From Bradyrhizobium prioriisuperbiae (lineage in GTDB: Bacteria; Pseudomonadota; Alphaproteobacteria; Rhizobiales; Xanthobacteraceae), in assembly GCF_032397745.1 (NCBI RefSeq), contig NZ_CP135921.1, forward strand, positions 186,001 to 250,000: a stretch of 64,000 nucleotides of DNA, written 5' to 3'. The notes beneath the pieces are model-generated. The model saw nothing but the letters and a program-made list of their open reading frames with translations. It did not search any database and was not told the DNA's origin. Within the stretch, counting starts at the first letter, position 1; each line of letters opens with the position of its first letter. This document shows positions 50,728 to 59,091 of the stretch, piece after piece. The translations under genes were made by a program, and so were the position numbers.

Positions 50728-50958
50728 ATGGCTGATCGCAACGCCGACATCTACGATCTGAAGGCCTATCGTAACAGGCAGTCCGCAGCGCGGCTCTTGG
50801 CCGAGAAGAAGGCGGCGGCCGCATCGCCGATTCCAGCTGTCGCGCCACGGCCGAGGAGCGAAGCGGTCTCGGCGGCGTCCTTCGCCATGCCCGCGGCATT
50901 CTTCGCCTTCTGGCCGTCGCTGCCGCCGGATCAGTCCCGTGAGCACGACGGCGCATAA
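50728..50958 (+). CDS. small hypothetical protein, 76 aa
   Basis: The ATG at 50728 has GAGG seven bases upstream. The product starts MADRNADIYDLKAYRNRQSA and continues ARLLAEKKAAAASPIPAVAP. It has a charged helix followed by an alanine/proline-rich linker and a hydrophobic C-terminal patch (FAMPAAFFAFWPSLPP), so it may associate with a membrane. A longer frame upstream has no ribosome-binding site and is antisense to the hydrolase gene. No domain recognised. Confidence 0.5.
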   Translation: MADRNADIYDLKAYRNRQSAARLLAEKKAAAASPIPAVAPRPRSEAVSAASFAMPAAFFAFWPSLPPDQSREHDGA

Positions 50959-51069
50959 GCGCCGTCGCTGGTGCAATCAGGCATTCCAATCTACGGCTTC
51001 ATCTATGATGTCAAAACGAGGTCGCGGAGGCGACAGCAGCAACGCCCGCATGTCAGACAACTGTGCGAA

Positions 51070-51573
51070 CTACCCCGGCGATGATGCAGGCCGAGTGCTG
51101 AGCACGATAAAGTCCTCGCCGTCCAGGACAAAGCCAGCGACCTCGCGCATCCCCAGCCGGAGATGCGCGCTGAGCGAGCGCGGATTGTCCGCGCGAATGA
51201 ACAGGACCGCCTCGCGATCGGGCCGCCGCGCCACCAGGTCCCGATACAGCGCCTCAAGTACGCCCTGCCCGCGTGCGGCGCGATCGATGCACACCGGTCC
51301 ATAGCCATAGGCATCGTCGCCGCCCGGCCACGCCCGGAACATCGCCACCACAGGCGGTGCCGACACATGGACCTTGTCTTCGGTGAGCAGCGCACCAATC
51401 AGCCCGGCCTCGCTGGTGGCGACAATGATCAATTGCCCGGCGTCGAGCCAATCCATGATCACGCCGGCGGACCAGTCGCCAAGCAGCATCCCGCCGTGAT
51501 CGGCGGCGTTCGCCGTCAGCAGCGCCGAGATCGTTTCCACATCGTCCGGCGTCGCTGGGCGTGTCGTGATCAT
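51070..51573 (-). CDS. GNAT-family N-acetyltransferase
   Basis: A 167-residue GNAT protein. MITTRPATPDDVETISALLT is the N-terminal strand-helix, VATSEAGLIGALLTEDKVHV the middle strands, and YGPVCIDRAARGQGVLEALY the acetyl-CoA-binding motif A (RAARGQGV fits the Q/RxxGxG/A loop). ADNPRSLSAHLRLGMREVAG gives motif B. It acetylates an unknown amine, possibly an amino acid, antibiotic or protein N-terminus. It stands 79 bp downstream of the aspartate-dehydrogenase-like gene on the same strand and could be co-transcribed with the transporter operon. Confidence 0.85.
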   Translation of the reverse strand: MITTRPATPDDVETISALLTANAADHGGMLLGDWSAGVIMDWLDAGQLIIVATSEAGLIGALLTEDKVHVSAPPVVAMFRAWPGGDDAYGYGPVCIDRAARGQGVLEALYRDLVARRPDREAVLFIRADNPRSLSAHLRLGMREVAGFVLDGEDFIVLSTRPASSPG

Positions 51574-51652
51574 GGCTGAAATTTCGCCCGTGGATCGGAG
51601 GATGAACGCAAGTCCTGCCCGACCGGACCGGCGAGCGCAACCCCCACCGGTC

Positions 51653-52471
51653 TCAGAGGCTGACAGGTCGGACTCGGCCTTCGATCAGGTGCACCAGGCT
51701 GAGCGCGGTCATCTCCGACGACTTTGGGTTGGTGCCCAAAGGCCGGTTTTCGACCATGACCACCAGCGTCCCGAAATCGCCTTTCGCCACCAAATGATGA
51801 CAATTTTTCGTCGTCGCAGGATTGGCCACCAGTTCCACACCGGTGCGTTCGAAACCGATGCCGGCCAGCGCCGAGATTGCCGCGACATTGGCGTTGGCAG
51901 GAAAGCGACTCGCCGCCTCGCGCGCGGAACCGCGAAAGAAAACATGCGCCGATGTCAGGGCACCAAGATCGACGAGATCTTCGGCCGGCGTGCCTTTCCA
52001 CGCGCGTGGCGGCTTGATGATGCGATGGGTGACGGATTCGAGTGGCAGCCGCGACGCCGCTGCCAATGCATCGAGGCCGCCCAGCGCGCCGGACGGGATC
52101 AGGATCCGGCTGCCAAAACGCTCGGCCTGATCCACCAGCCGCTGCAGCACCGCGTCATCGGTGAAGGCACTGGTCGACGAGACCACAAAGCCCGGCGCAC
52201 AGCGCAAGCTCGCCAGCCCCCAGGGCTCGACCGCAGCACGGCCCGCGGCTTCCACCACCAGATCGGGTGTGAGATCACGCAACGCATCGGGTGACGGCAG
52301 CCAGCGCGCGCCTTCGGGCAGTTCGCGGTCGTGGGCCGGCGCGCTGCGGGTGGCGATGCCAGCCAGCACAATGTTGTCATTGCGTGCGGTCAACAAATCA
52401 GCGACCCGCCGCGCAATCGCGCCCCAGCCGACGAACGCCAGACGCAACGGCTTCTTTCGCGCAATGCTCAT
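51653..52471 (-). CDS. L-aspartate dehydrogenase-like protein (NadX family)
   Basis: A 272-residue protein of the DUF108 aspartate dehydrogenase family. LRLAFVGWGAIARRVADLLT is the Rossmann start, VVEAAGRAAVEPWGLASLRC the loop around the nicotinamide, ILIPSGALGGLDALAAASRL the conserved SGAxGGLD segment, FPANANVAAISALAG the conserved FPxNxNVA motif, and PATTKNCHHLVAKGDFG carries the likely catalytic His pair. The family oxidises L-aspartate to iminoaspartate, or works in reverse by reductive amination, with NAD(P). It is the last gene of the transporter operon and overlaps livF by four bases (ATGA). It may act on an amino or imino product of this pathway rather than aspartate. Confidence 0.82.
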   Translation of the reverse strand: MSIARKKPLRLAFVGWGAIARRVADLLTARNDNIVLAGIATRSAPAHDRELPEGARWLPSPDALRDLTPDLVVEAAGRAAVEPWGLASLRCAPGFVVSSTSAFTDDAVLQRLVDQAERFGSRILIPSGALGGLDALAAASRLPLESVTHRIIKPPRAWKGTPAEDLVDLGALTSAHVFFRGSAREAASRFPANANVAAISALAGIGFERTGVELVANPATTKNCHHLVAKGDFGTLVVMVENRPLGTNPKSSEMTALSLVHLIEGRVRPVSL

Positions 52472-53169
52472 AGCCCGATATACCGCTGTACCTTCGCCGC
52501 ATCTCGATCAAGCGCCGTGCTATCGCCGCTCCAGACGGTATGCCCCTTCTCCAGGATGTAGTGATGATCGGCCAGCCGTTTCAGCACCTGTATGTTCTTG
52601 TCGACCAGCAGGATCGATTGCCCCTGTGCTTTAAGTTCGGCAATGCAGCGCCAGATCTCCTCGCGCACCACTGGCGCCAGTCCCTCGGTCGCTTCATCAA
52701 GGATGAGCAACTTGGGATTTGTCATCAGCGCCCGGCCGATCGCCAGCATCTGCTGTTCACCACCGGAGAGAGTCGCCGCATATTGCTGCGCGCGCTCGCC
52801 GAGTCTCGGGAACAGATCGTAGATCCGGCGCTCGGTCCAGGGCGCGGCCCGGCCGGTACGGTTGGCAGCAGTCGCCACGAGATTTTCGCGCACGGTGAGG
52901 GTCGGAAACACCATGCGGCCTTCCGGCACGAGCCCGATGCCGCGCCGCGCGATCGTCTCAGGCGCGGAGCCCGCCATCGGCCGGCCATCGAAGGCAATGC
53001 CGTCGCCGACCGGGACAAGTCCCATGATCGCTCTCACCGTGGTGGTCTTGCCCATGCCGTTGCGTCCCAGCAGGGTCACGATCCGGCCGTCGGGCACATC
53101 CAGGCTGACATCAAACAGCACCTTGCTCGGCCCATAAGCGGCCTGCACGTGACTCAGCTGCAGCATCAC
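52468..53169 (-). CDS. livF: branched-chain-type ABC transporter ATP-binding protein LivF
   Basis: A 233-residue ATPase subunit. GRIVTLLGRNGMGKTTTVRA is the Walker A region, LSGGEQQMLAIGRALMTNPK the signature motif and LLILDEATEGLAPVVREEIW the Walker B with the EAxEGL form of the LivF group. The H-loop is in LVDKNIQVLKRLADHHYILE, where the usual His is Asn. It starts with GTG at 53169, overlapping the LivG stop, or at the ATG one codon later. It energises uptake by the LivHM channel with LivG. The four liv genes and the dehydrogenase overlap by four bases at every junction. Confidence 0.9.
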   Translation of the reverse strand: MMLQLSHVQAAYGPSKVLFDVSLDVPDGRIVTLLGRNGMGKTTTVRAIMGLVPVGDGIAFDGRPMAGSAPETIARRGIGLVPEGRMVFPTLTVRENLVATAANRTGRAAPWTERRIYDLFPRLGERAQQYAATLSGGEQQMLAIGRALMTNPKLLILDEATEGLAPVVREEIWRCIAELKAQGQSILLVDKNIQVLKRLADHHYILEKGHTVWSGDSTALDRDAAKVQRYIGL

Positions 53170-53915
53170 GCATCCCCCTCGCCGAGGTAAGCCACGCGCA
53201 CCGCGTCGTTGTTGCGAATCTCGTCGGCATCGCCGGTGGCCACCACCCGGCCATAGACCAGCACCGAGATCCGGTCGGCGAGTGCGAACACCGCATCCAT
53301 GTCGTGTTCGATCAGCACGATGGTCACCTTGCCCTTGAGCCTGGTGAGCAGCGCGATCATCTCCTGGCTCTCGAGCGGCCCGAGCCCGGCCATCGGCTCG
53401 TCCAGCAACAGCAGCGATGGTCGTGCCGCCAGTGCAACCGCAAGCTCAAGCTGCTTGCATTCGCCCTGGCCGAGATCGGCAACCCGCGCGGACGCCTGCG
53501 CTTCGAGGCCGACCTCCCGCAGCAACTGCAAAGCCGGCTCGCAAACGGCGCGGTTTGTTCGCGCGTCGGCAAAGAAACGGAAGCTATGCCCCTGCTGCGC
53601 CTGCACGGCGAGCGCGACATTTTCGAGAGCCGTGTACTGCCCCAGCAACTGGGTGATCTGGAAGGTGCGCGCGAGGCCATGGTGCACACGCCGCCACGGC
53701 GGAAGGCCGCCGATATCGACGCCACCAAGCCGGATGGCGCCGCTGTCCTGGCGCAGCTCGCCAGCCACCTGATTGATCAGCGTGGTTTTGCCGGCGCCAT
53801 TGGGACCGATCAGCGCGTGCAGCGCCCCCGCCGGCACCGTCAGGCTGACATCGTCGGTAGCGATCAGGCCGCCGAAGCGTTTGGACAGGTTGCACAGTTC
53901 CAGTGCTGCGGTCAT
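53166..53915 (-). CDS. livG: branched-chain-type ABC transporter ATP-binding protein LivG
   Basis: A 249-residue ATPase subunit starting ATG 53915 (MTAALELCNLSKRFGGLIAT). LIGPNGAGKTTLINQVAGEL is the Walker A region, LGQGECKQLELAVALAARPS the signature motif and LLLLDEPMAGLGPLESQEMI the Walker B. The C-terminal LIEHDMDAVFALADRISVLV has the H-loop His. A roughly 20-residue insert after strand 2 (RTFQITQLLGQYTALENVAL and following) is normal for LivG. It overlaps the LivM gene by four bases at its 5' end. Confidence 0.9.
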   Translation of the reverse strand: MTAALELCNLSKRFGGLIATDDVSLTVPAGALHALIGPNGAGKTTLINQVAGELRQDSGAIRLGGVDIGGLPPWRRVHHGLARTFQITQLLGQYTALENVALAVQAQQGHSFRFFADARTNRAVCEPALQLLREVGLEAQASARVADLGQGECKQLELAVALAARPSLLLLDEPMAGLGPLESQEMIALLTRLKGKVTIVLIEHDMDAVFALADRISVLVYGRVVATGDADEIRNNDAVRVAYLGEGDA

Positions 53916-54937
53916 GGCTGCGCCCTGCCCGCGCGGCCCAACAGCGCCGCCAGCCCACCACGCGTCAGCATCACCACGGCAAGCAGGATGAAACCAAGAT
54001 AGAGCTGCCAATTCTCGGTCCGTGCGGCGAGCAGGGTTTCCAGCAGCACCATGGCAGCCGCGCCCAGCAATGGCCCGGTCAGGGTGCCGGCGCCGCCCAG
54101 GATGACCATCATCATCAGCTCGCCCGACTTGGTCCAGTGCATCATGTCGGGGCTGACAAAACGCAGATGGTTCGCCATCAGCGCACCCGCGAGCCCTGCG
54201 CCGGCGCCTGCGATGATGAAAGCGACCAAACGATAGCGATACGGCGCCACGCCCATCGCCATCATCCGCCGCTCATTCTGCCGCAGTCCCGACAGCACGA
54301 AGCCGAAGCGCGAGCGCACGATGCATGCGGTCAGCAGGAACCATGCCGCCGCGGCCATTAGACAGATATAATAGAACGTCGCGTCGTCCCGGGTGTTGAG
54401 GAACGGCAGCACATCACGCCGCCGCATCATCAGGCCGTCGTCGCCGCCATAGGCCTTCAGCGACACGAACAGGAAGAACACCATCTGCGCGAACGCCAGC
54501 GTGATCATGATGAAGGGCACGCCGCTGGTGCGCAGCGACAGGGCGCCGATCCCGGCCGCGGCAGCGGCGCTGACCAGCATGGCCACTGGGATCGCCACCA
54601 GCAGCGCGTCGCTGCCAGGGAAGAAGCCAAGAAATGCGCTGCTATCGGCGAAGTGCTGATAGAGAATGCCGACGGCATAACCGCCGAGGCCGAAAAATGC
54701 GGCATGGCCGAAGGTGACCAAACCACCATAGCCGAGGACCAGGTTCAGGCTCATGGCCGCGATCGCGTAGATCATGACCTGCGTCGCCAGCCCGACCACA
54801 GACGGTACCTGCAACATCGCACCGGCCGGCGGCAGCATCGCCAGCAGCACGCCGACGAGCACTGCGGCCAGCAACCGAGGCGCAACGATCGTGATCGAGC
54901 GGTCGCCAGTGCGGCTTTCCAGCGAGTCCGATGTCAT
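53912..54937 (-). CDS. livM: branched-chain-type ABC transporter permease LivM
   Basis: Protein of 341 residues with about nine hydrophobic segments, the LivM pattern: YAIAAMSLNLVLGYGGLVTF then GHAAFFGLGGYAVGILYQHF is the family signature near residue 60. GVAPYRYRLVAFIIAGAGAG then LAGALMANHLRFVSP is the cytoplasmic loop and following helix, and MMMVILGGAGTLTGPLLGAA the loop that contacts the ATPases. Starts at ATG 54937 overlapping the LivH stop. With LivH it forms the inner-membrane channel. Confidence 0.9.
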   Translation of the reverse strand: MTSDSLESRTGDRSITIVAPRLLAAVLVGVLLAMLPPAGAMLQVPSVVGLATQVMIYAIAAMSLNLVLGYGGLVTFGHAAFFGLGGYAVGILYQHFADSSAFLGFFPGSDALLVAIPVAMLVSAAAAAGIGALSLRTSGVPFIMITLAFAQMVFFLFVSLKAYGGDDGLMMRRRDVLPFLNTRDDATFYYICLMAAAAWFLLTACIVRSRFGFVLSGLRQNERRMMAMGVAPYRYRLVAFIIAGAGAGLAGALMANHLRFVSPDMMHWTKSGELMMMVILGGAGTLTGPLLGAAAMVLLETLLAARTENWQLYLGFILLAVVMLTRGGLAALLGRAGRAQP

Positions 54938-55845
54938 GGCTTCCCCGCCAGCAGGCCCTGCGGCCGGATCAACAGCACCAGCGCCATCAGGAGATAAATG
55001 CTGATCGACGACAAGCCGCTGGCCAGCGCGTCGGCATTCGATCCGCCCATCAACTGGCGCAACAGCATGGGCAGGAACGCTCGCGCCAGGGTATCGACAA
55101 GACCAGCCACAAGAGCGCCGAAGAAAGCGCCGCGCACCGAGCCGAGACCACCGATCACCACCACCACAAAGGCCAGGATCAGGATCTGCTCACCCATCCC
55201 CACCTGCACCGACGTGATCGGGCCGGCGATGACTCCGGCGAGACCCGCCAGCAGCGCGCCGAGGCCGAACACCGCCGTATAAAGCAACCTGACATTCACT
55301 CCGAGCGCCCGCACCATCTGGCGATGGGTCGCACCCGCGCGCACCAGCATGCCGATGCGGGTGCGATGGATCAGCAGGAACAGCCCCGCGGCCACCGACA
55401 GGCCGAGCACGATCACCAGCAGGCGATAGACCGGATACACCAGGCCCGGCAGCAGCGTGACCGAGCCGGAGAGCGACGGCGGCATCGCCACGAACAGCGG
55501 CTGACGCCCGAATAGCATATTTGCGCTCTGGTTGATGATCAGGATCAGCGCGAACGTCGCCAGCACCTGGTCGAGATGGTCGCGTTGATAAAGCCGCTGC
55601 ACCACGACAAACTCGATGAGAATGCCGCTGGCCGCTGCTGCGGCAATCCCGCCAAGCAGCGCCAGTCCGACAGAGCCGGTATAGGCCGCAACCAGCGCCG
55701 CCGCATAGGCGCCGATCATGTACAGCGACCCGTGGGCGAGATTGATCACGCCCATGATGCCGAAGATCAGCGTCAGGCCCGCCGACATCAAGAACAGCGT
55801 GATGCCGAACTGCACGCCGTTGAGGATCTGTTCGAGGATGATCAT
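54934..55845 (-). CDS. livH: branched-chain-type ABC transporter permease LivH
   Basis: A 303-residue permease with about eight hydrophobic segments. MIILEQILNGVQFGITLFLM opens the protein; LIFGIMGVINLAHGSLYMIG and AYAAALVAAY form the LivH signature; GVNVRLLYTAVFGLGALLAG and VVVIGGLGSVRGAFFGALVA form the cytoplasmic coupling loop. It is the first of the tightly overlapped genes livH-M-G-F-aspDH. A 238-bp gap holding a palindromic repeat separates it from the binding-protein gene upstream in the same orientation. Confidence 0.9.
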   Translation of the reverse strand: MIILEQILNGVQFGITLFLMSAGLTLIFGIMGVINLAHGSLYMIGAYAAALVAAYTGSVGLALLGGIAAAAASGILIEFVVVQRLYQRDHLDQVLATFALILIINQSANMLFGRQPLFVAMPPSLSGSVTLLPGLVYPVYRLLVIVLGLSVAAGLFLLIHRTRIGMLVRAGATHRQMVRALGVNVRLLYTAVFGLGALLAGLAGVIAGPITSVQVGMGEQILILAFVVVVIGGLGSVRGAFFGALVAGLVDTLARAFLPMLLRQLMGGSNADALASGLSSISIYLLMALVLLIRPQGLLAGKP

Positions 55846-55909
55846 GCGGTTGCGGCTGCGAAGCTGGAACGAGATCGAACTTGATTGAAGCGGTTGCTCC
55901 GCAACCGCG

Positions 55910-56041
55910 GCTCACCTCGCCCCGCTTGCGGGGAGAGGTCGGATCGCGTCAGCGATCCGGGTGAGGGGACGTCACCACAAACTCCGCGCGTTGAAGAGCC
56001 CCTCACCCCAACCCTCTCCCGCACGCGGGGAGAGGGAGCGC
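55910..56041. repeat. palindromic repeat between livH and the binding-protein gene
   Basis: Contains GGATCGCGTCAGCGATCC, CCCCGCTTGCGGGG with GAGAGG on one side, and CCCTCTCCCGCACGCGGGGAGAGGG-type pairing at the end, so it can fold into several stable hairpins. It lies inside the transport operon, where it may lower expression of the downstream liv genes relative to the binding protein, as expected for such transporters. Confidence 0.75.
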
Positions 56042-56083
56042 GCCGTCCGTTGCGGCAACGATTCGAGCGAGCCTCATCATGCT

Positions 56084-57259
56084 CTAAAACTTGCAGTCCT
56101 TGGCGTAAGCCTCGCCATGGCTCGACAGGACCTTGGTCTTGGTGTTGAGGGCGAGCTTGCCGTCGGCGGACTTTTCCGCTTTCAGCGCCCACCAGTCCTG
56201 CACCGGATGCTGGTTGGGGCCGAACTTGAAGGTGCCGCGGGTGGACTGGAAATCCGCCTTCAGCATGGCCTGGCGAAACGCTTCGACATCGTCCAGCTTG
56301 CCGCCGGTGCCCTTCAGCGCCGCGCCGATCGCCAGTGCGGTGTCATAACCCTGGCTGGCATAATAGGTCGCCGGGCGATGGTGGGTCTTGTTCCAGGCGG
56401 CCATGAAGGCCTTGTTGGCGGGATTGTCGAAATCGGAATTCCAGTGCGAGGTGACGTTGACGCCGAGCGCCGCTTCACCGACCACCGACAGCGTCACCGC
56501 ATCGAGCGATGGCGCCGCCACCACCATCGCGATCTTGTCCTTCAGGCCGGCCTGCTCATACTGGCGCAGGAACGCAATGCCGAGGCCGCCGGGTTCGAAC
56601 TGGAACACGGCTTCCGGCGCGGCAGACCTGATCTGTGCAAACTCCGGCGCGAAATCGGTCTGGTCGAGCCGGGTGAAGCTTTCACCTGCGATCTTGCCCT
56701 TGTAGAAGCGCTTGAAGCCTTCCAGCGCATCCTTGCCGGCCTGATAGTTCGCCGCCACCAGATAGACCGACTTGTAGCCGAGCTCATTGGCGAGCTGGCC
56801 GGCGCTCTCATGCAGGGAATCGTTCTGCCACGACACCACGAAGTAGTTGGGATGGCAGCCCTTGCCGGCAAAAGTGGACGGCCCCGCATTGGGGCTGACA
56901 TAAATCGCGCCGGCATCGAGCACGTCGGGCACGGTGGCCCCGGCCACGTTGGAGAAGACGATCCCGGTGAAAATCCTGACCTTGTCGTTCTTCATCAGAC
57001 GGTCGGCGATCTGTTTGCCTTGCCCCGGCTTGGCGGCATCGTCTTCCACCATCACCTGCACCGGGACGCCGCCGAGCTTGCCACCATTCATGTCGATCGC
57101 AAGTTCGAAGCCATCGCGGATGTCCTGGCCGAGATAACCGCCGGGGCCAGACAGCGAGGTGATGATACCGATCTTGACCGGCGCCTGGGCTCCCGCGGGA
57201 GCAGCCCATACGGACAAGATCGCGAGACATACGCCAGCAGCGACTTTCGACACGTTCAT
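56084..57259 (-). CDS. ABC transporter substrate-binding protein (LivK type)
   Basis: A 391-residue periplasmic protein with a Sec signal (MNVSKVAAGVCLAILSVWAA, cleaved before QAPVKIG). The mature domain has PVKIGIITSLSGPGGYLGQD, FELAIDMNGGKLGGVPVQVM and KVRIFTGIVFSNVAGATVPD, and the late region with FKFGPNQHPVQDWWALKAEK. This is the Peripla_BP_6 family, which often binds aromatic acids as well as amino acids. The start is ATG 57259, six codons inside a longer frame, because the signal peptide begins there. It sits between livH and the 3-hydroxyanthranilate dioxygenase gene, so it likely delivers the substrate of that pathway. Confidence 0.88.
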   Translation of the reverse strand: MNVSKVAAGVCLAILSVWAAPAGAQAPVKIGIITSLSGPGGYLGQDIRDGFELAIDMNGGKLGGVPVQVMVEDDAAKPGQGKQIADRLMKNDKVRIFTGIVFSNVAGATVPDVLDAGAIYVSPNAGPSTFAGKGCHPNYFVVSWQNDSLHESAGQLANELGYKSVYLVAANYQAGKDALEGFKRFYKGKIAGESFTRLDQTDFAPEFAQIRSAAPEAVFQFEPGGLGIAFLRQYEQAGLKDKIAMVVAAPSLDAVTLSVVGEAALGVNVTSHWNSDFDNPANKAFMAAWNKTHHRPATYYASQGYDTALAIGAALKGTGGKLDDVEAFRQAMLKADFQSTRGTFKFGPNQHPVQDWWALKAEKSADGKLALNTKTKVLSSHGEAYAKDCKF

Positions 57260-57314
57260 GGTAATGACCTCCCCCAAACTTCAGACACGATGAGATGTGC
57301 TTCGCTCAACGTAA

Positions 57315-57453
57315 TCCGTCATCCTGAGGTGGCCGTGCGCAGCACGGCCCTCGAAGGACGACGGCTCATACGTTTGATTCATCGGCCGTACATCCTTCGA
57401 GGCTCGCCCAGCGGTGCAAGTGCACCGCAAGGCTCGCACCTCAGGATGACGGA
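57315..57453. repeat. 139-bp repeat element, inverted relative to the copy at 61594
   Basis: Begins TCCGTCATCCTGAGG and ends CCTCAGGATGACGGA, so it has 15-bp terminal inverted repeats. Internal parts include GTGCGCAGCACGGCCCTCGA and GCTCGCCCAGCGGTGCA. It lies between the binding-protein and 3-HAO genes. A related copy in the opposite orientation is at 61594-61732. Confidence 0.85.
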
Positions 57454-57472
57454 GCGGATCAACGCAGGCCAC

Positions 57473-58048
<576 letters not shown>

Positions 58049-58073
58049 TTATTCGCCTTTTATTCGCTTTGGC

Positions 58074-59048
58074 TCAGCCTGCCTTGCGAACGTCCCCGAT
58101 CTGAAGCCCGCATGCCTCGAAAGCACGACGGGTGATCGAGCGTTCTTCCTCGGTCAGGCCGAGCAGCGGCGGGCGCACGGGGCCGCCGACCTGGCCCAGC
58201 AACTCCTGCCAGTATTTCTGGTGCGCGTGCGGCTTCTCCGGCGGCCGGGTGCCGCGCAGCGCCGCGCGCACTGGATTGAGGCTGTCGCGCACCGCACGCG
58301 CCTCCTCGATCCGTCCGGCGAACGCCAGATCAGTGTAGGTCCGCATCCGCCGGTCCGTCGCCGACTGCAGAAGATACGGCGGCGACGAACACAGATAAAG
58401 CTGCCAGCCCAGTTCGACGATGTTGTCGAACCACTCTTCCTCGGATGCCGTGCTGACCAGGATGCGGTCGCCCGCGAGCCGGGTCAGTTCCTTGTACATC
58501 GGGCGCTCGACGCTGTACTTGATTGCGACCACGTTCTCGATATCGGCGAGCTGGTTGCACAACTGCGGCGACATCAGATAGCCGCTGTCCGGATGGCTCC
58601 ACAGCGCGATCCCGATATCGACCTTGCTGGCGATGGTCCTGTAGTAGTTCAGCAGGGTCTCGTCCTGGGACTTGAAGAAATGCAGGATCGGCGCGTGCAC
58701 CACGATATAGTCGGCGCCGACCTTTTGGGCATGACGGGCCAGGTCGATCACCACATCCATGTTCTGGTCCGAGCACGACATGATGGTGGCGCCGCGTCCG
58801 GCGCAGGCATCCACTGCCAGCTCGAACGAGCGCTTGCGCTCCTCGACCGACATCGAAAAGAACTCACCCTGCTTGCCGGCGATGAAAAGTCCGTCGATGC
58901 CGAGCTCGCCGGTCCAGTGCGCCACATTGCGACGGAAGCCGCCTTCGTCGATCGACAGGTCATCTTTGAACGGCATCAAGGCTGCAGCCCAGATCCCCTT
59001 CATATGCTGCCGGGCATAGGCTTTGGCGTCTTTTCTGGAATACTTCAT
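58074..59048 (-). CDS. DHDPS/N-acetylneuraminate lyase-family protein with altered active site
   Basis: A 324-residue TIM-barrel protein of the class I aldolase family of dihydrodipicolinate synthase. The Schiff-base Lys is present (Lys177 in VVAIKYSV), but two catalytic positions differ. The GTTGE motif reads AGKQGEFF (residues 57-64), and the catalytic Tyr segment (YNxP) reads ALWSHPDS, with Trp150 where Tyr is expected. It is therefore probably not a DHDPS but a pyruvate- or keto-acid-dependent aldolase/hydratase of unknown substrate, as in hydratase-aldolases of aromatic catabolism. It lies between the 3-HAO and ALDH genes in the same operon. Confidence 0.84.
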   Translation of the reverse strand: MKYSRKDAKAYARQHMKGIWAAALMPFKDDLSIDEGGFRRNVAHWTGELGIDGLFIAGKQGEFFSMSVEERKRSFELAVDACAGRGATIMSCSDQNMDVVIDLARHAQKVGADYIVVHAPILHFFKSQDETLLNYYRTIASKVDIGIALWSHPDSGYLMSPQLCNQLADIENVVAIKYSVERPMYKELTRLAGDRILVSTASEEEWFDNIVELGWQLYLCSSPPYLLQSATDRRMRTYTDLAFAGRIEEARAVRDSLNPVRAALRGTRPPEKPHAHQKYWQELLGQVGGPVRPPLLGLTEEERSITRRAFEACGLQIGDVRKAG

Positions 59049-59091
59049 GACGTGTCGTGTCCCTGGCCGATTTTTGCGCTTCCTGACGCCG

